64,000 nucleotides of DNA from Liolophura sinensis (GCF_032854445.1 NC_088305.1:20810955-20874954); one strand, 5' to 3'; positions 35,101 through 47,628 are shown, numbered from the stretch's first letter. The notes: a model not told the origin generated them from the sequence alone. Made by a program: numbers and translations.

Positions 35101-36176
35101 TTCGAGCAACTATAGATTTATTTTATATTGTAAATTAGTAATTGTATTTTGTATTTTGTTTTAAGTTTCCCTACGGGTATATTTAGACTTTGTACTACCT
35201 GTTTTCCAGTCATCCATTTTGTCTTATTAAGTATCTTTTATTTTCAACGTATACATCCGTGCATGCTACCTGTATACCGACCTACATTTTTCCATAGAGT
35301 AACACTGGTACCTATATACCAGTAGGCCTATATAGTGACTGTTGGACCAGAGAATGACAGCGTGCATATTTAGGTCATGTACATTTAACAAATAAATCAG
35401 TTAGATCATATCACAGCAGTATACCCAAACCGATACGGTGAGCAAGAAAGAAAGAAAGAATTTATTTTAGTGAGACGCGTAACGAACGAACAAATATGAA
35501 TATTATCAATCTCGATTTTGCAAAAAATTCATTTTTTTTTTATTTCATTAAAGTTCTTTGCCTTCTTTACAGAATATCTGACTACTGCATACGACGGTAG
35601 ATTTATGAGTAGGGCTCCTCTACGCCATTCGCCCCTTCAAAACACGGCTTCATGTCCTGACCTAAGATCAACGATGTAATCACCCTGAGTTGAGCCAAAA
35701 TCAAATTAAAAAGACGGGAAAGAAGTAAAAAATATAAAGCAAGAACGCTTTTTAGCCTTCAGTCTGCGCTGTTGGAAGTTTGCTGTAAGTTTGGTGGGAG
35801 TTTTACGCCGTACTAAAAACCTTTTCTCTTATGTACATGTTTATTATGGCAGTCAGGCGAAGAAATCCTGGTGCAGAGTTCGGCACTTCGGCAGACACCT
35901 GACACCCCTCCCAACGTAATGGAATCAACGAAATCCCTACACCGCGCAACGAACAGCTGATTCATTTCACCTTCATATATAATAATAAAGTCTGGATAAG
36001 TCTTTGATTGAATATTTCACTGCATAGTCCTTGGTCAAAAGTATGGTTGATGTTTTACAGGTAATATACTCATTGCGAACACTACATCGTCAGGTGTAGA
36101 CAACGGCAGGACCAGGTAAAAACAGTGCTCTTAAAGATCCATTAAAGATAAACTAGTAGATATATGTATTAAAAAC
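32151..36176. other. Gene-poor DNA; from ~33.5 kb, copy A of the local duplication
   Basis: A SINE tail scrap lies at 32408-32445. From about 33.7 kb to 35.8 kb the sequence is a diverged copy of 52.05-53.96 kb (shared words caagaaacaaaa(a/c)ctcctta, gacgcgtaa, agaacgctttttagcct). GAAA microsatellite at about 35445-35460. A frame at 32871-33031 with a GTAAGT donor at 33031 downstream of an inverted CCAAT box (gattggttg, 32841) could be a 5' exon, but nothing else supports it. Confidence 0.5.
34222..34550. repeat. Degenerate repeat of cttagtgccgtttggtact
   Basis: About ten drifting copies of ttagtgccgttt(a/g)gtac, spaced irregularly at 20-60 bases. The homologous stretch at 52450-52640 carries the same motif. 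Confidence 0.7.
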
Positions 36177-36205
36177 ATGAAGGCTTTGAGCTTTTTTTTT
36201 ATCAG

Positions 36206-37061
36206 GCAAACGATGTTCCGAAGGTCCGCGAGGGGTCTCCCAGTGAACAGCGAAACATTCGTAGATTTACACAGCGTGGTTCTGCCTTCTGGTGCCAGGA
36301 TCCTTCAGAGAGGTGCCCGAAGCCTGCCACGTGTTGCAGGGCGCCCACATAGACATGTAGAGGACCTGCTAAGTGGTACAGGGGCCCTGATAAGTGGAGT
36401 AGAAATCCTATGTAGACTTGTGGAAGGCCTGCTGTGGAATACAGATGACCTGCGCAGACATGTAGACAGACATGTAACAGAGGGCTTGCGCAGACATGTG
36501 GAAGGCCTGCGGGAATATGGAGATCACCTGCGCAGATGTTTGGAAGGCCTGCTAGCTGGTGCAGATCGCCAGAGCAGACTTGTCAGAAGCCAGCGAGATG
36601 GTGCAGATCGCCTGGGTTTAATGGTGAGGGATCAGCCACGTGGTGGCGAGGGCTTGCGCAGACATGTGGACGATCAGCCATGTGGTGTTGAGGGCTTGCG
36701 CAGACATGTGGACGATCAGCCACGTGGTATTGAGGGCTTGCGCAGACATGTAGATGACCAGCCACGTGGTAATGAGGGCCCTCACAGACATGTGGACGAC
36801 CAGCCACGTGGTGTTGACGGCTTGCGGAGACATGTGGACAACCAGCCACGTGGTGCTGAGGGCCCTCGCAGACATGTGCAAGACCAGCTAGGCCTATTTG
36901 GTGCTGAGGGCTTGCTCAGTCGTGTAGAGGACCAGCCACGTGGTGCTGAGGGCCGTCGCAGACATGTGGAAGACCACCTAGATGTAGCTGGTGCTGAGGG
37001 ATTGCCCAGATGTGTGCAAGACCAGCCACATGGTGTAGATGGGAATTCGACCTACCTACAG
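36206..37061 (+). CDS. Candidate repeat-protein gene, exon with 14-residue repeats
   Basis: Not recognised. A poly-T tract and ATCAG at 36205 give a good acceptor. ATG 36213 opens 283 codons to a CAG|GTACTT donor at 37061/37062 (phase 0); without splicing the frame runs on to TAA at 37095-37097. Residues 146-276 are about nine repeats of 14 residues, consensus EGLRRHVDDQPRGV, and residues 40-145 hold decayed versions. Two units are longer by exactly 6 bases, so indels keep the frame. GC content is well above the AT-rich surroundings. The repeats are rich in Arg, His, Asp and Gly with a proline per unit, so neither a coiled coil nor a membrane segment. No signal peptide is obvious. Two minus-strand frames are also open because 42 is a multiple of three, so a noncoding minisatellite remains possible. 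Confidence 0.45.
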
Positions 37062-37552
37062 GTACTTGAGAAGGGCGATGGGCGCGCGCAAGGTTAATAG
37101 TTGACGATACACTCAAGAATTTCCCACTGATTCATAGATACGGACAGTTTTATGGGTGGAAGAGACGGGAGTATCTGGGTTTAATTACTAATGTTAGGCT
37201 AATATAGCCTGCTTTAAACCGCTATAGAAATGGGTTATCTTCCATTGGTTCAGCATTTTCACTTTGACCAATTGTTATGTATTGGAATTCGGGCAGAGCC
37301 AGGAAAAAATACTGTCCGTCAAGGATGTTGTTTACAGCCAGTTATTTCATATCGTCTATTACGGATGGTAGAAATAAAATGCGTAAAGTCAACCTTGAAC
37401 TTAAAAAAGATCATGGCATTTAATTTTGTTCCAGAAAAGTTCTAAAATAAATTTAATGGTGTCCCATATGAAGACGACTTATTTGGATGTTTCTGTTATC
37501 TTTTGCTTTCATTTTCAGTTTTAAAATCACATTATTGTTTTCTCCTGGCAAG

Positions 37553-37741
37553 GTGTCACATGGTTTGTCCCCTGGGGTAAATCGACATGTTCCAGACGGT
37601 TCCTCACGAAGATACTTGACACATCTTCTCCATCAGCGTGCACGGAACATCAGATCCCTGAGGAACTTAGACAGGAACCAGGTTCGACAAAATGCTTTTT
37701 TAAAATTATTATTTCGTATCACCAGAAATACACATAAATAA
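37553..37741 (+). CDS. Candidate repeat-protein gene, terminal exon
   Basis: Acceptor CTGGCAAG at 37552 after a T-rich tract. In phase 0 it continues the 36.2-kb exon for 62 residues, first with a repeat-like GLSPGVNRHVPDGSSRR and then a basic tail. Stop TAA at 37739-37741 lies inside an AATAAA hexamer (37737-37742), with a GT-rich stretch about 20 bases on, giving a compact 3' end. A CAG|GTTCGA donor at 37681/37682 would instead extend the gene. The joined product would be 345 residues. This is a proposal from splice signals and phase only. Confidence 0.35.
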   Translation: MSHGLSPGVNRHVPDGSSRRYLTHLLHQRARNIRSLRNLDRNQVRQNAFLKLLFRITRNTHK

Positions 37742-39527
37742 AGGGAATCGCGCCACCCTCTGTTTTTGTGATTCCCAATCTAGACACACCCTTTCCACAT
37801 TGATTGACGCATATCACCACAATACATTCTGGCGAACTATGGAGCCGTGAAAGTGGCATGGTTAGAAATAAAACAACTTTTAAAATTTCAGTAGGTATCG
37901 TTCGCGCGCACGACTCAGTGAAGATCTTGAGAGCACGAGGGTAACGACCAAAAGTAACGCACAATCTCGTCGTGCGCACGAGGTCTTTATTAAGTCGTGT
38001 GCACGACATAATTGTACATTTCTGTTGACCAAATATCTCATGAGCACATAACTGATCTTTTGAAAGTTGTTTGGTTTTTTTGTGTACATTTTTTCCCCTA
38101 ATCATATCACTTTTCAGGCTCCATACGAAACTGACAGTATTTGTAAGCATACTACAACTTATTGCCCATAGTTCCTGAGTACCATCTATGTTTAGTAACA
38201 CTTCCCCAGTGACCTATCAAAGCAGAGGGAATACAGACATGCGAATACCATATAAACCAGGGGCTAACTTCTCTCTGATTATGTCTCTCTGGTAACACTC
38301 ATCACCAAGATCAATACATACAAAAATAAAACGACAGCGGGGCATATGTTAATTGACCTATACTGTCAGATTCAGTTGTGACCTTTGTACACGTATGTAA
38401 CAAATAATTGCAAGGGTATGTAACAAATAATTTTAAGATTATGTAACCAATAATTGTAAGAGTATATAAGAAATAATGGTAGGAATATGTAACAAATAGT
38501 TTTAAGTGTATGTAACAAATAATTGTGAGAATATGTATTAAATAATTGTGAGAGTTTGTAAGAAATAGTTTTAGGGATGTAACAAATAATTGTAAGAATA
38601 ATTGACATTTGTGTACAGTTACCATTCTTTGTAACATGTTGTAACCGTCTTGCTTTGCATAAGCAATGGAAAAAAATGCAAAACAGTGATCTATTGTTCG
38701 GATTCATCGAGCACATGGATGTACGCAGATTCTTCTAAAATCGGGTAAAATAGGTTTTACCCCATGAGTATTTGTGTCCTGATAATATTTAAGTAATGGC
38801 ATAAAAAAACCCTTTGAGCTTTTGAATCTCTTTTAAACTGTTATCAGAATTACTTTGAATACACACATTTTTGTAGAAAGAATCCTATTATGTACGGACA
38901 TAATTTGGTAATGAAAATTTTATAACGGCTTTGTTGGCAGAAAACAGATAGAGGAGATCCGGTGGAGTTTGCTACTGATTGATCTGACAGAAGGCGCTTC
39001 TGGGATGACCATCGCAGTCTGTGTCCATGCTTGGATTCATTTTTAATTCGATTACGTTGTTGTGTTTGTTGTTGTTGTTGGGTATTCTTCTCGCTCTATG
39101 TCTCGGGTAAATTACAACCAATCATGCTTAGCTACATGTACTTGTCATGAATTTAAATCTGACTGCTTGAAGTCTCATTTATCCAACGTTCTCGTTAAAT
39201 CCGGCAAAATGGACAGTCAGTGATGAGAAATAACCCCTAAACCATCGATAATTCTGTGTCAGTTGTTGTGAATTCCTATTCTGGGCTCCAACATTACGCC
39301 CTATGCAAATTTAATCCTGCTGTCTTTTTTTAAAACAGTTTTGTTTAAGAAAATGTAATGTTATGTAAATTTCGAGTTTTCTTTTTGTTATTCCAAATGC
39401 CATTTTGTCTGTTTATCCACTTTGATCCAAAAATATATTATTATGCTGAACAACTCATGAGTTAATCTACAGTATTTTTATTTTGATACTGTTTAAACAC
39501 CATAGTAAGTTCCTATTTGCTACTGTT
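37742..39527. other. Gene-free stretch with a 23-bp array
   Basis: Apart from the array at 38393-38605 nothing was recognised. Confidence 0.5.
38393..38605. repeat. 23-bp tandem repeat, about 9 copies
   Basis: Unit gtatgtaacaaataattgta + aga; copies start 23 bases apart from 38401. The minus-strand ORFs across it are by-products. Confidence 0.92.
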
Positions 39528-39766
39528 CAGCTGGTTAGCGCGTTGGCGCAGCGTAATAATGACCCAAAAGCCTCTCACCAATGCGGTCGCTGTGAATTCA
39601 AGTCCAGCTCATGCTTGCTTCCTCTCTGGCCGTACGTAGGAAGGTCTGCAGCAGCCTGCGGATGTTCGTGCGTTTCTACTGGGCTGCTCCCGGTTTCCTC
39701 CCACCATACTGTCGTATAAGTGGAATATTCTTATAAAACGTAAAGTACCACTCAGATAAATAAATA
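39528..39766 (+). mobile_element. SINE family A, nearly full copy
   Basis: tRNA head from cagctggttagcgcgttggc, B box gaattcaagtcc, body, and a damaged 3' part to gataaataaat. Confidence 0.9.
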
Positions 39767-40438
39767 TTTGCTACTGTTATGCTGCTTAATAAAACTTTCG
39801 TCCACTTTTAATCCTGAGTTGTCTCCCTTTGTGTATTGGTCGCGCAGTCTTCTCCACAGCTTATAGTACGACACAGACCCCCATTACAACTTTTACGATT
39901 GTAGTTCTGTGACTTTTAGGGTATAAAGTCTTTTTTTGCTCCCAGGCGTCCATTTTTGGTGCACATGTGCATGCATGGTATTAAAATGCTGGAAACTGTC
40001 TAAACTTTGAGGAGGTATGAGCTTTATTGATGAAAGTTTGAAATTCTGGGTGAGAGGACACAAGGTGTGAGGTAGTGATGAGGCTGCGAGTGACGTCCCC
40101 TTGGCGTTGCTAGGCACGCCTCCCAGCTGCCGGCATGGAAAGGTCCAGATTTTGACGGTCAACCTATGTCAAGATTTTTATGGCTTCTTTCTCACAGGCT
40201 GGGCCAGGTATGCACCAAAGCTTATTGGCCACGGAATGTTTGGGACTGAGCTACAGCGCTAGGCGTTAACATTGTCGCTTATGGAAAATTAACGGGGGTC
40301 CGACGCCTAGTAGCAAGACTTTTCATAGCAAGACAGCACATTGACTTTTCTTTCTGTTTATGTACTAAATTTTTCAACTTCCATCCCAAACATATGTCCA
40401 TGCTAAGCCATCATAACTTGCACCTTTCTCTAACATAC

Positions 40439-40461
40439 AAAAAAAAAAAAAAAAAAAAAAA
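40439..40461. repeat. Poly(A) run
   Basis: About 23 consecutive A after catac. It may mark an old retroposed insertion, but no body was recognised upstream. Confidence 0.6.
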
Positions 40462-40639
40462 TTCGGTATGACCACCATTTTTTAGCCTATGTGACTGGAA
40501 GAGAAGTTATGTTTTTTTGTCACCTTGGTGACCTCCAACGGGGTGGGAAGTAACACTGAGAGAAAAACGTTTTTAGTTGTATCCAAAACAGTCAAAATTC
40601 TGATATATATAATATCTAGGGGCAAAGCAACAGTGCAGC

Positions 40640-41147
40640 AAAGTAGAGTGCATCTTGTGTTCCCCCCAGGCTCTGTCTGGTGTCTGCCCATCATGATGCT
40701 GGCCGCCGGCGTATATATATTTAATTATTTGATTGGTGATTTACGCCGTAGTTAAGAATATTTCACTTATACGACGGCGGCCAGCATTATGGTGGGAGGA
40801 AACCGAACAGAGCCCGGGGGAAACCCATAAACATCCGCAGGTTGGTTTCCCCCGGGCTCTGCCCGGTTTCCTCACACCATAATGCTGGCCGCCGTCGTAT
40901 AAGTGAAATATTCTTGAGTACGGTGTAAAACACAAATCAAATAAATAAATAAATACACCCGGAGAGGAAGCCAGCATGAGCTTGATTTGAACTCACAGCG
41001 ACCGCATTTGTCGGGGGGTCCTGGTTCAATGCCCCGCGCTGGCAAGTTAACCTCCTTGGCCACGGAGGCCCTCTCCTCCCGCAGACATTTAAGCGAAATA
41101 ACCATGAGTAAGGCGTAAAACACCAATCAAATAAATCAAATACATAT
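40640..41147. mobile_element. Nested SINE family A cluster with a ~100-bp fold-back
   Basis: In order: plus fragment (40640-40708), minus fragment (about 40721-40826), 17-base spacer, plus fragment (40844-40953), minus head part (40957-41072), plus tail (41080-41147). The second and third make an inverted repeat with arms of about 100 bases. Confidence 0.88.
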
Positions 41148-41389
41148 CCTATTACGCCTAAGGCTCTGTTACTTTTAGATAAGCGACAATGTTAACACTC
41201 AGTGCTGTAACTCAGCATCTAACATTCAATGACCAAAGATCACTGGTGTGTATTCCTGTGTTGCCCAGCCTGTGAGAAAGCAGGCATAAACGTGTGGCTG
41301 GCAGCGAAAAAAGACTTTGGACTCCTGAAAAACGGGAGTGGTAATAAGGTCGTATTTCCAGTACTCTGCAGTGCAGAGGCAAATCTTCA

Positions 41390-42560
41390 ACCTCAGCAAT
41401 ACCAGGCCCCAGAGTGGATCTGCACTGAAGATCTGTCCTTGCACCCTGACCTTAGGCTGCAATCTATTGCCATTTATTTACATATTATCCAAAACCCTCT
41501 TCTTAATAAACCTGACCTTTCTTTGAGACGGTACAGAACAGGAGGAATGGAGGTATTGAAATCGTATGATGTCGAAGTGTGTGATCGCCGAGGCTAACAG
41601 ACGTACCTTTCTTGGTCATCTCTGACGGATTGCATAAGAGCCGTCATTCTGTTGGTTAAAATGTATACGAGTCAAAAATGTTGCAGACTTGGATGGAAGG
41701 TAAGTCAAGGTAAATCTTAAACACGCCAGACAGAGGAAAATGATGTTGGTGAAACTTAAATTCCCTAAGGTGTAAGCTTAATTTAAATCAGACGTAAAGA
41801 GTTAACTCCCCTCATTGGGATATCACTAATCACCCAAATCTTGTTGTTGTTTAAAATTTCCACACCTATGTGATAACGCGAGATTTAATAAGGCAAATAA
41901 ATTTATTCACACAAATGTATTAAATTTATTATCGCTTTAGTCAGAAATGACAGATGGAGAAAATTTTAAACTAAAAGCAGTTGAGTCTACAAAGTAATTA
42001 ACAGTGTTAACTACCATTGACTGAAATATATAACAAGTGTCATTTCTGGCAACACCTGAACATCTGGCGCTACAGCAGAAAAGTCGTGTCATACCCCGAA
42101 ATTTAGAGAATGAACGCATCGTTTATAACCACATGTGATTAGAAATATGTTATCTCCGGAAATACCCCGATCTAAAACTCTCTTTACACACAGGTCACAT
42201 TCCAAGACAGACTCTTTCTGTCCCACTCATACATGATGTTAGGGTCCACATCTCATCAACCATCTCGTATGGCTTTGGAGCCCTCATTCTATAAGTTAAA
42301 TTATACATTAGCCTGTTGAAGATGCTGATTTTGAGTAGGTGTCAAGATTATTTGCTCAAATCAAGGATTGAAAATGTCGTCAATTCTATATTTCTAATTC
42401 AGTTTTAATCCTTTATTTTCAGGAAGTTTGTAATTAAGACATATATTTATATGGACCAAGAAACGGTAAAACTTTGCACCAGAATGTATAGTTAACAATA
42501 CTTCACGTGAACACAACATACGAACCAACAACTACATTTGTTTGAAATGTATAAAAGAAT
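41390..42560. repeat. Copy A of duplicated segment (matches 54.1-55.2 kb and beyond)
   Basis: Shared words include aggctgcaatctattgccat, tttaaatcagacgtaaagag and tacaagagtcaa-type blocks, collinear with 54.13-54.97 kb. No gene was recognised inside either copy. Confidence 0.8.
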
Positions 42561-43100
42561 ACCAGCGGCAATGTGGTGAGTATAACCCCCGAGAGGATTA
42601 TTCATGGGTGTTGATGATAGGTAGGTGGTTACCATGACAACAGCTCAAGTGGACAAACGCGTCTACCAAAGATGACTTTATGTGGAACGTAGTTGGAGCA
42701 GTAGCCCGAACACGAAATCATATCTATCTATATAGCATATATAGGGAAACTGGTGATCTGATAACCTTGACAACCACGTAAATGAACAAAGCGAGTCTCG
42801 ACACATCGTCATCAGTGTATGTATGTATCCACCAAAAATTAAAACTCTACGCGGAAACAGTTGGAATTATAGCCCGGACGCGAATACAGACGGAGAGACG
42901 CACAAAATCGCTATGATCACAAAGCTCCTGAGGTAAAGCAGTAATAAAACCAGTAAGAGCTGGGCTCAAACTTATTTTTTCAGAGTCTAAAGTGCTTCCA
43001 TTGGAATTTCTAGTTCACTCAGTAAGCAAGGGTTTTTTTAATTTCAAAACTGTATCATGATATAATTTCAGTTCACAGGAGTGAATTCTGATGATACAGA
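42561..43100. other. Dimeric ~180-bp repeat, family unknown
   Basis: Two related blocks, around 42655-42710 and 42820-42885, share (c/t)caccaaa, a (t/c)g(t/c)gga(a)ac tract and agcccg(a/g)acacga. Possibly the end of a retroelement. Nothing else seen to 43.1 kb. Confidence 0.4.
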
Positions 43101-43287
43101 ACATTTGGGCAGACTGAAGAGATGCACATAGAGCACAGAAGCTGCAGTACAGGAGTTTAAACTCATGCATACTCACTAACAATAGATTTCCTCAAATTCT
43201 GAAGTGTAAGACATACATAAATGATTCTGGAACCATGGATTACTTCACTTGGTGGTAACTCTTCCTTTGAGATTTTGTAGCCTTTAG

Positions 43288-44363
43288 CTAACCCAATAAC
43301 TCTTTGTGGATCTTTTTAGATGCAACACGCCAATCTCGGACAACTTCATCAGGTTCTAACTGTGTTTTACCTCTTAGCATTGTAGGAATGTTAACGAAGG
43401 CATCACGGGCAGCGAAAACATCTTGTACCATAATACCCTTGTCAGCCATTATGCTGTCTTTCTTTGACAACTTTCCCTTTGATAAATCTAACAATCGTGA
43501 CTGTTCAATAATTTGCCTGTCACTGACTGAGCCGCAATAAGAATCACTTGTGAGAGAAACCTCTAGGAGTGCGTCCAATCATTGTTTTAAGGTGTTACGG
43601 TGAGGACCAAGTCACACAACATCGGAAGGTTTGTTAATTGGGGTTTCTGTAGCGTCTAAAATGACCCTCGTTTTTTTAAATTTCCTCCCAAAATCATCTG
43701 GCATGAACTGATGTATTACCTCCCTTGAAGCCCAAATAATAATTTCCTTCAGCTGAAAATATAAAAAATTAATCCAAGTGATAATGCTTTGTGGACTCGG
43801 ACACATCAAACAAAAGGCTCAGCTTAACATCATCTTTAGCCTGCCTTAATTTCATCAATGTCAAGAACAGCTGATCTTTTGGTGAAATAGAAGAACACTT
43901 CTACTTAAGGTGATGTAATACTGGGCCTAAAGTGTGATAACATATAATGCTCATAATACTGAAATCCAGTGTAGTAGGAGATGGCCTTAGGGTTAGTAAC
44001 ATGGTGTTCCATTGACTTCCTTCCTAACAGTTCACACTGAACACCTTCATCTAGTAGGCTATCTGATGTGCTAGCCACAGTGTGCACAGCCTCGAATTCA
44101 GTGCCAGAAGAGGAGTGAACAGTGATCTCTGATCCGATCTCCAATCCAAAATCTGATTCAAAATCACAGTTCTCATCTGCTTCCTGTCTGCGCAGAGGGC
44201 GTCGCAGCACCTTCTTTTTCACATTGAAAGAGAATACGGAGGGGACAGTATACCTCTTTAGAGGCTCCGCATGGACATATTTTAGAAAACAAATCAAACA
44301 TTTCAAATTGCTGATGTAATGTTTATTTTTTCCTCCACCTCTAGTCATAATAACTAGATACAA
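43288..44363 (-). pseudogene. Broken THAP/DDE-type transposase (PIF/Harbinger-like DDE_Tnp_4)
   Basis: Three minus-strand pieces in order. At 44363-43905 are a THAP-protein style linker (TVPSVFSFNVKKK) and SYYTGFQYYEHYMLSHF, like the YTG-x-x-x-Y block before the catalytic part. At 43809-43612 is HQFMPDDFGRKFKKTRVILD, then ATE, the first catalytic Asp region. At 43578-43288 are GSVSDRQIIEQSRLLDL, DSIMADKG and NIPTMLRGKTQL, ending in VASKKIHKE with the family's terminal acidic residue. Stop codons and frame changes near 43.6 and 43.85 kb break it, and no intact C2CH THAP finger is visible upstream. Known role of the family: cut-and-paste transposition. TIRs were not located. Confidence 0.82.
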
Positions 44364-45437
44364 ATGATAAGTGCATTTCTAAGACATGAATTTTTAATAA
44401 CTCTCACAAAATGTGATGAAAATAAACTTTTTGGTTGCATACCTATTTCACTGTTATACTGTTGTATATTTATACACCCTGAGAGTTATTGATTTTAAGA
44501 TTGGTGTTCACAATTACAACATTTACCAGTTAGTGATCAACACACTGTTCTTTTCATGATTCAGAACAGTATTACGACAGGTTTTAAAGGACTAAAGTAG
44601 GATATTTCACTTAGTAAGGGTACTGGGGCTCAACAGGGCAACAGACTAACAGCAGCAATATCTGGAAAGAAAAAGGGAAAGAAACCACAAAGCAACAGGA
44701 ACAAAAGCAAGAAACAAATTAACAAAAATTAACCATGGAATTTAAATCAATATAAGAAATTTTTGACTTAGATAAGGGAGTGCTTTATTCAGCACCAAAT
44801 TCTGAGGATCGGGCGATCATTAAATTTATCACTTGGCCATTATTTTCATCATTTAGATTCCTTTTTACAATCGCTCAGTTGAAAGAAGATATAAAAATAG
44901 CTCGTATAATAACCATTCTGCTTGTACGCCACATTCATTTTTTGCTATTTTGTTTTGCCTTTCATAATTGTTAAATGGTACAATACAACAGTGTTTTTGT
45001 ACTTCTGGACACAACCACTAGAGCATCAAAAAACACAGCCATGCTCTACAGAACTGCAGCAACAACTTTTAACGGAAATATTTCACAAAGAATTTCATAC
45101 GGTTACCAACCTGATACTGTTTCTGTGTAGTGATCGGACTTGAAGTGCACTATGCACACCACGTCATTCATTCCTGGGGTCCAAAGCTTTTTCGAAATGT
45201 AGAAAATAAAGACGCAATATATATTATAACCACCTATGATTAGAAATATGTTATCTGCCTTTTAAATGCTGCTAAAGAGAAATTAAAAAATGTGAGAGAA
45301 GTAAAGTGTCATTGGAAACGTACACATCAAAAACATTTATAAAAACTAAATGTGATGCGCTTTAATTGCAACTGTTCAAATATCTAATGTAGCCAGCTAG
45401 TTCAACACGATGAATATAGAAATCCTAGCCCTAACGT
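44364..45437. other. Gene-free stretch, partly transposon flank, partly local repeat
   Basis: A block at 45228-45290 (gattagaaatatgttatctg) is one of five copies in the window (also near 42136, 48098, 57452 and 60742). Confidence 0.5.
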
Positions 45438-46220
45438 CTTTCACATCAGCTGTCTTGTCTTCAATAGAAACTGTAATCTGATGATACAGAAGTCACATTC
45501 ACACACAAAAAATCTAAAAGCCTCATTCTGTAAGTGGGAGTTAATACTTAGGGCTGGTTATGTGGCGAATTAGTCACGAACACTTGCAAAACTAAGGACG
45601 GAATATGATGTTAGCAATGACATGATTCACCTGTAATTGTAAGCTTAATTATCTCTGTTGAACATTTTTTAAATTAGCAAAAATTCTTCTTGTTAGAATT
45701 TTAAAAAGTAAGTCAGCTGAGGAAGAAATTCACTAAATCGAACTAATTTATTGCAACAGAAAATATGTCTGAAAAGTATTTTTTGGCTGAATTGGACAAT
45801 CTTTTGCCTCTACTATTTAAGAACACTAACAGTAGTTAGTGTGAATTTACAAAAAAACTGAAACCAGATAATTTTATCATATGAAAATAGCTTGAATTTC
45901 TGTGAAAGGTGAGCAGTTAGTGTGATTGTAGAAACTCTCTGAAGCCATACATAAAAACAACAAACTCGATTTTTGTGATAAAATGCCATATACAGGTCCA
46001 TCTGATAAGCTGAAGGACTCGACAATTACAAGCAACGGTCGTGTCTAGAACATAAATAGTGTTTTCATTACAAATCACATCACCTTGAGGATAAATGATT
46101 TCAGTAAAGTTATTTTTCCTGACCTATACCTATGGTTTCACATTCTTCGAACCTACTTTACGTTCGCTGAGCAAATGCAAACTTTTGTGACTGTAAAGAA
46201 AGGTGGTATACAGGGGTCGG
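45438..46220 (+). repeat. Direct duplication, copy 1 (about 780 bp)
   Basis: Nearly identical to 48478-49287 for long stretches (for example gtgggagttaatacttaggg and tatggtttcacattcttcga). Non-coding. Confidence 0.95.
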
Positions 46221-47628
46221 TTTTGATGACCTAGAGTTTCAACAATTAGATAAATGTGCTTTGAGGTCAATTTTTAAAATATTTTTAAATCAGCATCGTC
46301 TAAAAGATAGAATACTCAGTTACCACCAGTGGTCGATTCTTACACAGACTTGTCCTAAAGGCTGAAGTCGTATCAATATCAAGGTAACCGCCGAAGAACT
46401 TCTTATCTAACCTGCACCGATGACTTGATATTCTGTGAAAGAAATTTAATGAGCTCACCATGTAGCGTAAATTTGTACAACTGTCAAGGAAAGGGTATCC
46501 TAGAATGCTTGAAAGCAAATGTACATTCAGATAATAAAACAGATATCTTTTATTATAAATATAATTAAAGACGTAAATAAAGATGGTTTCTTTTTAATGC
46601 ACGTGACATGTGTCTTTCAGAATGCCACTGATAAGGATTAAAACACAATTATCATAGATATGAAGGTTGTCTTTACTCATCTACTCATGACTTTATCTAT
46701 TAGTGAAGACTTTTTTGACAGTTTTTGATTTTGGAAACTACACTGTTTTCTTCTGCTGGTTATTAAACCTTTATTTGTACGGGTTAAGCATATTCTGTTA
46801 TTTTTGTGGTATTTGGAAAGTCTATTGAGTAATACAAAGATCATTTATGAACCATGCTGTTTTATGAGAATTCCACGGCAGGACATATTATTAAAAATAA
46901 GCAGTCAGGGAAATGACAGAAACTTCACTATAAAGTTCAGATGCAAAACACTCAGTTTTTTGGAGCTAAGAAAGACTAAAATGTAGAACCAAACACCGTA
47001 GTCTAGCACACCTGATATTTTTATATACTATTTTGGTAGCATGCAAGGAACTCACCATTCTACTTTCACAAGTAATTACCTCCCTTGAATAGATCACGGC
47101 ACAAATATAGCTATCCGGTTGAACTTTCAAAAGGTAATATCGAACAATACTGTATAATATATTTTTAAATCCTTAGAGCATATCCCATGTGATAATAACA
47201 TCCTTGACCAACTGTCTGCCTTGAAATTAATTACCAAAGTTGGTTGTGTCTTCCACAGAAGTTTAGAGTTCTTGTATGGACATATTGTTTTATAACCTCT
47301 TTAATTAGGAAGATGTTTTCTTTGTAATCCATGAGAAAGCAACACTATGCACTTCTGCTGGATATTACACTTCACTTATAAGGGTTAGACATAATCTGTT
47401 ATGTTTGTGGACAAAGACCACAATAAGCCAAGCTGTACTGTGAAAAATCTACCCCAAAATATATAACTAAAACTGAACAGTCTGAGAAAACTGAGAAAGT
47501 TTACTGTAAAGTTCTGTTACAAATTGCTCAGTTTTTTTGGAGCTAAGACTGACTGGTATTTTTATGCCCTATCCTGGTAACATGCAAGGGAACTCTACAC
47601 ATGCTTTCACATGAAATTACCTATGCTG
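46221..47628. other. Gene-free local repeat DNA
   Basis: 46320-46460 is a diverged copy of about 57890-58040 (aaggctgaa(g/a)tc, atcaaggtaa, gatgagctca). 47080-47210 is a diverged copy of 47805-47945. Confidence 0.6.

Noticed and set aside
39893-40162. 89-codon minus-strand frame
   Set aside because: Low-complexity composition without domain, splice signals or conservation in the local duplicates.
41229-41597. 122-codon plus-strand frame
   Set aside because: Its paralogue near 54.1 kb does not keep the frame and no domain is visible.
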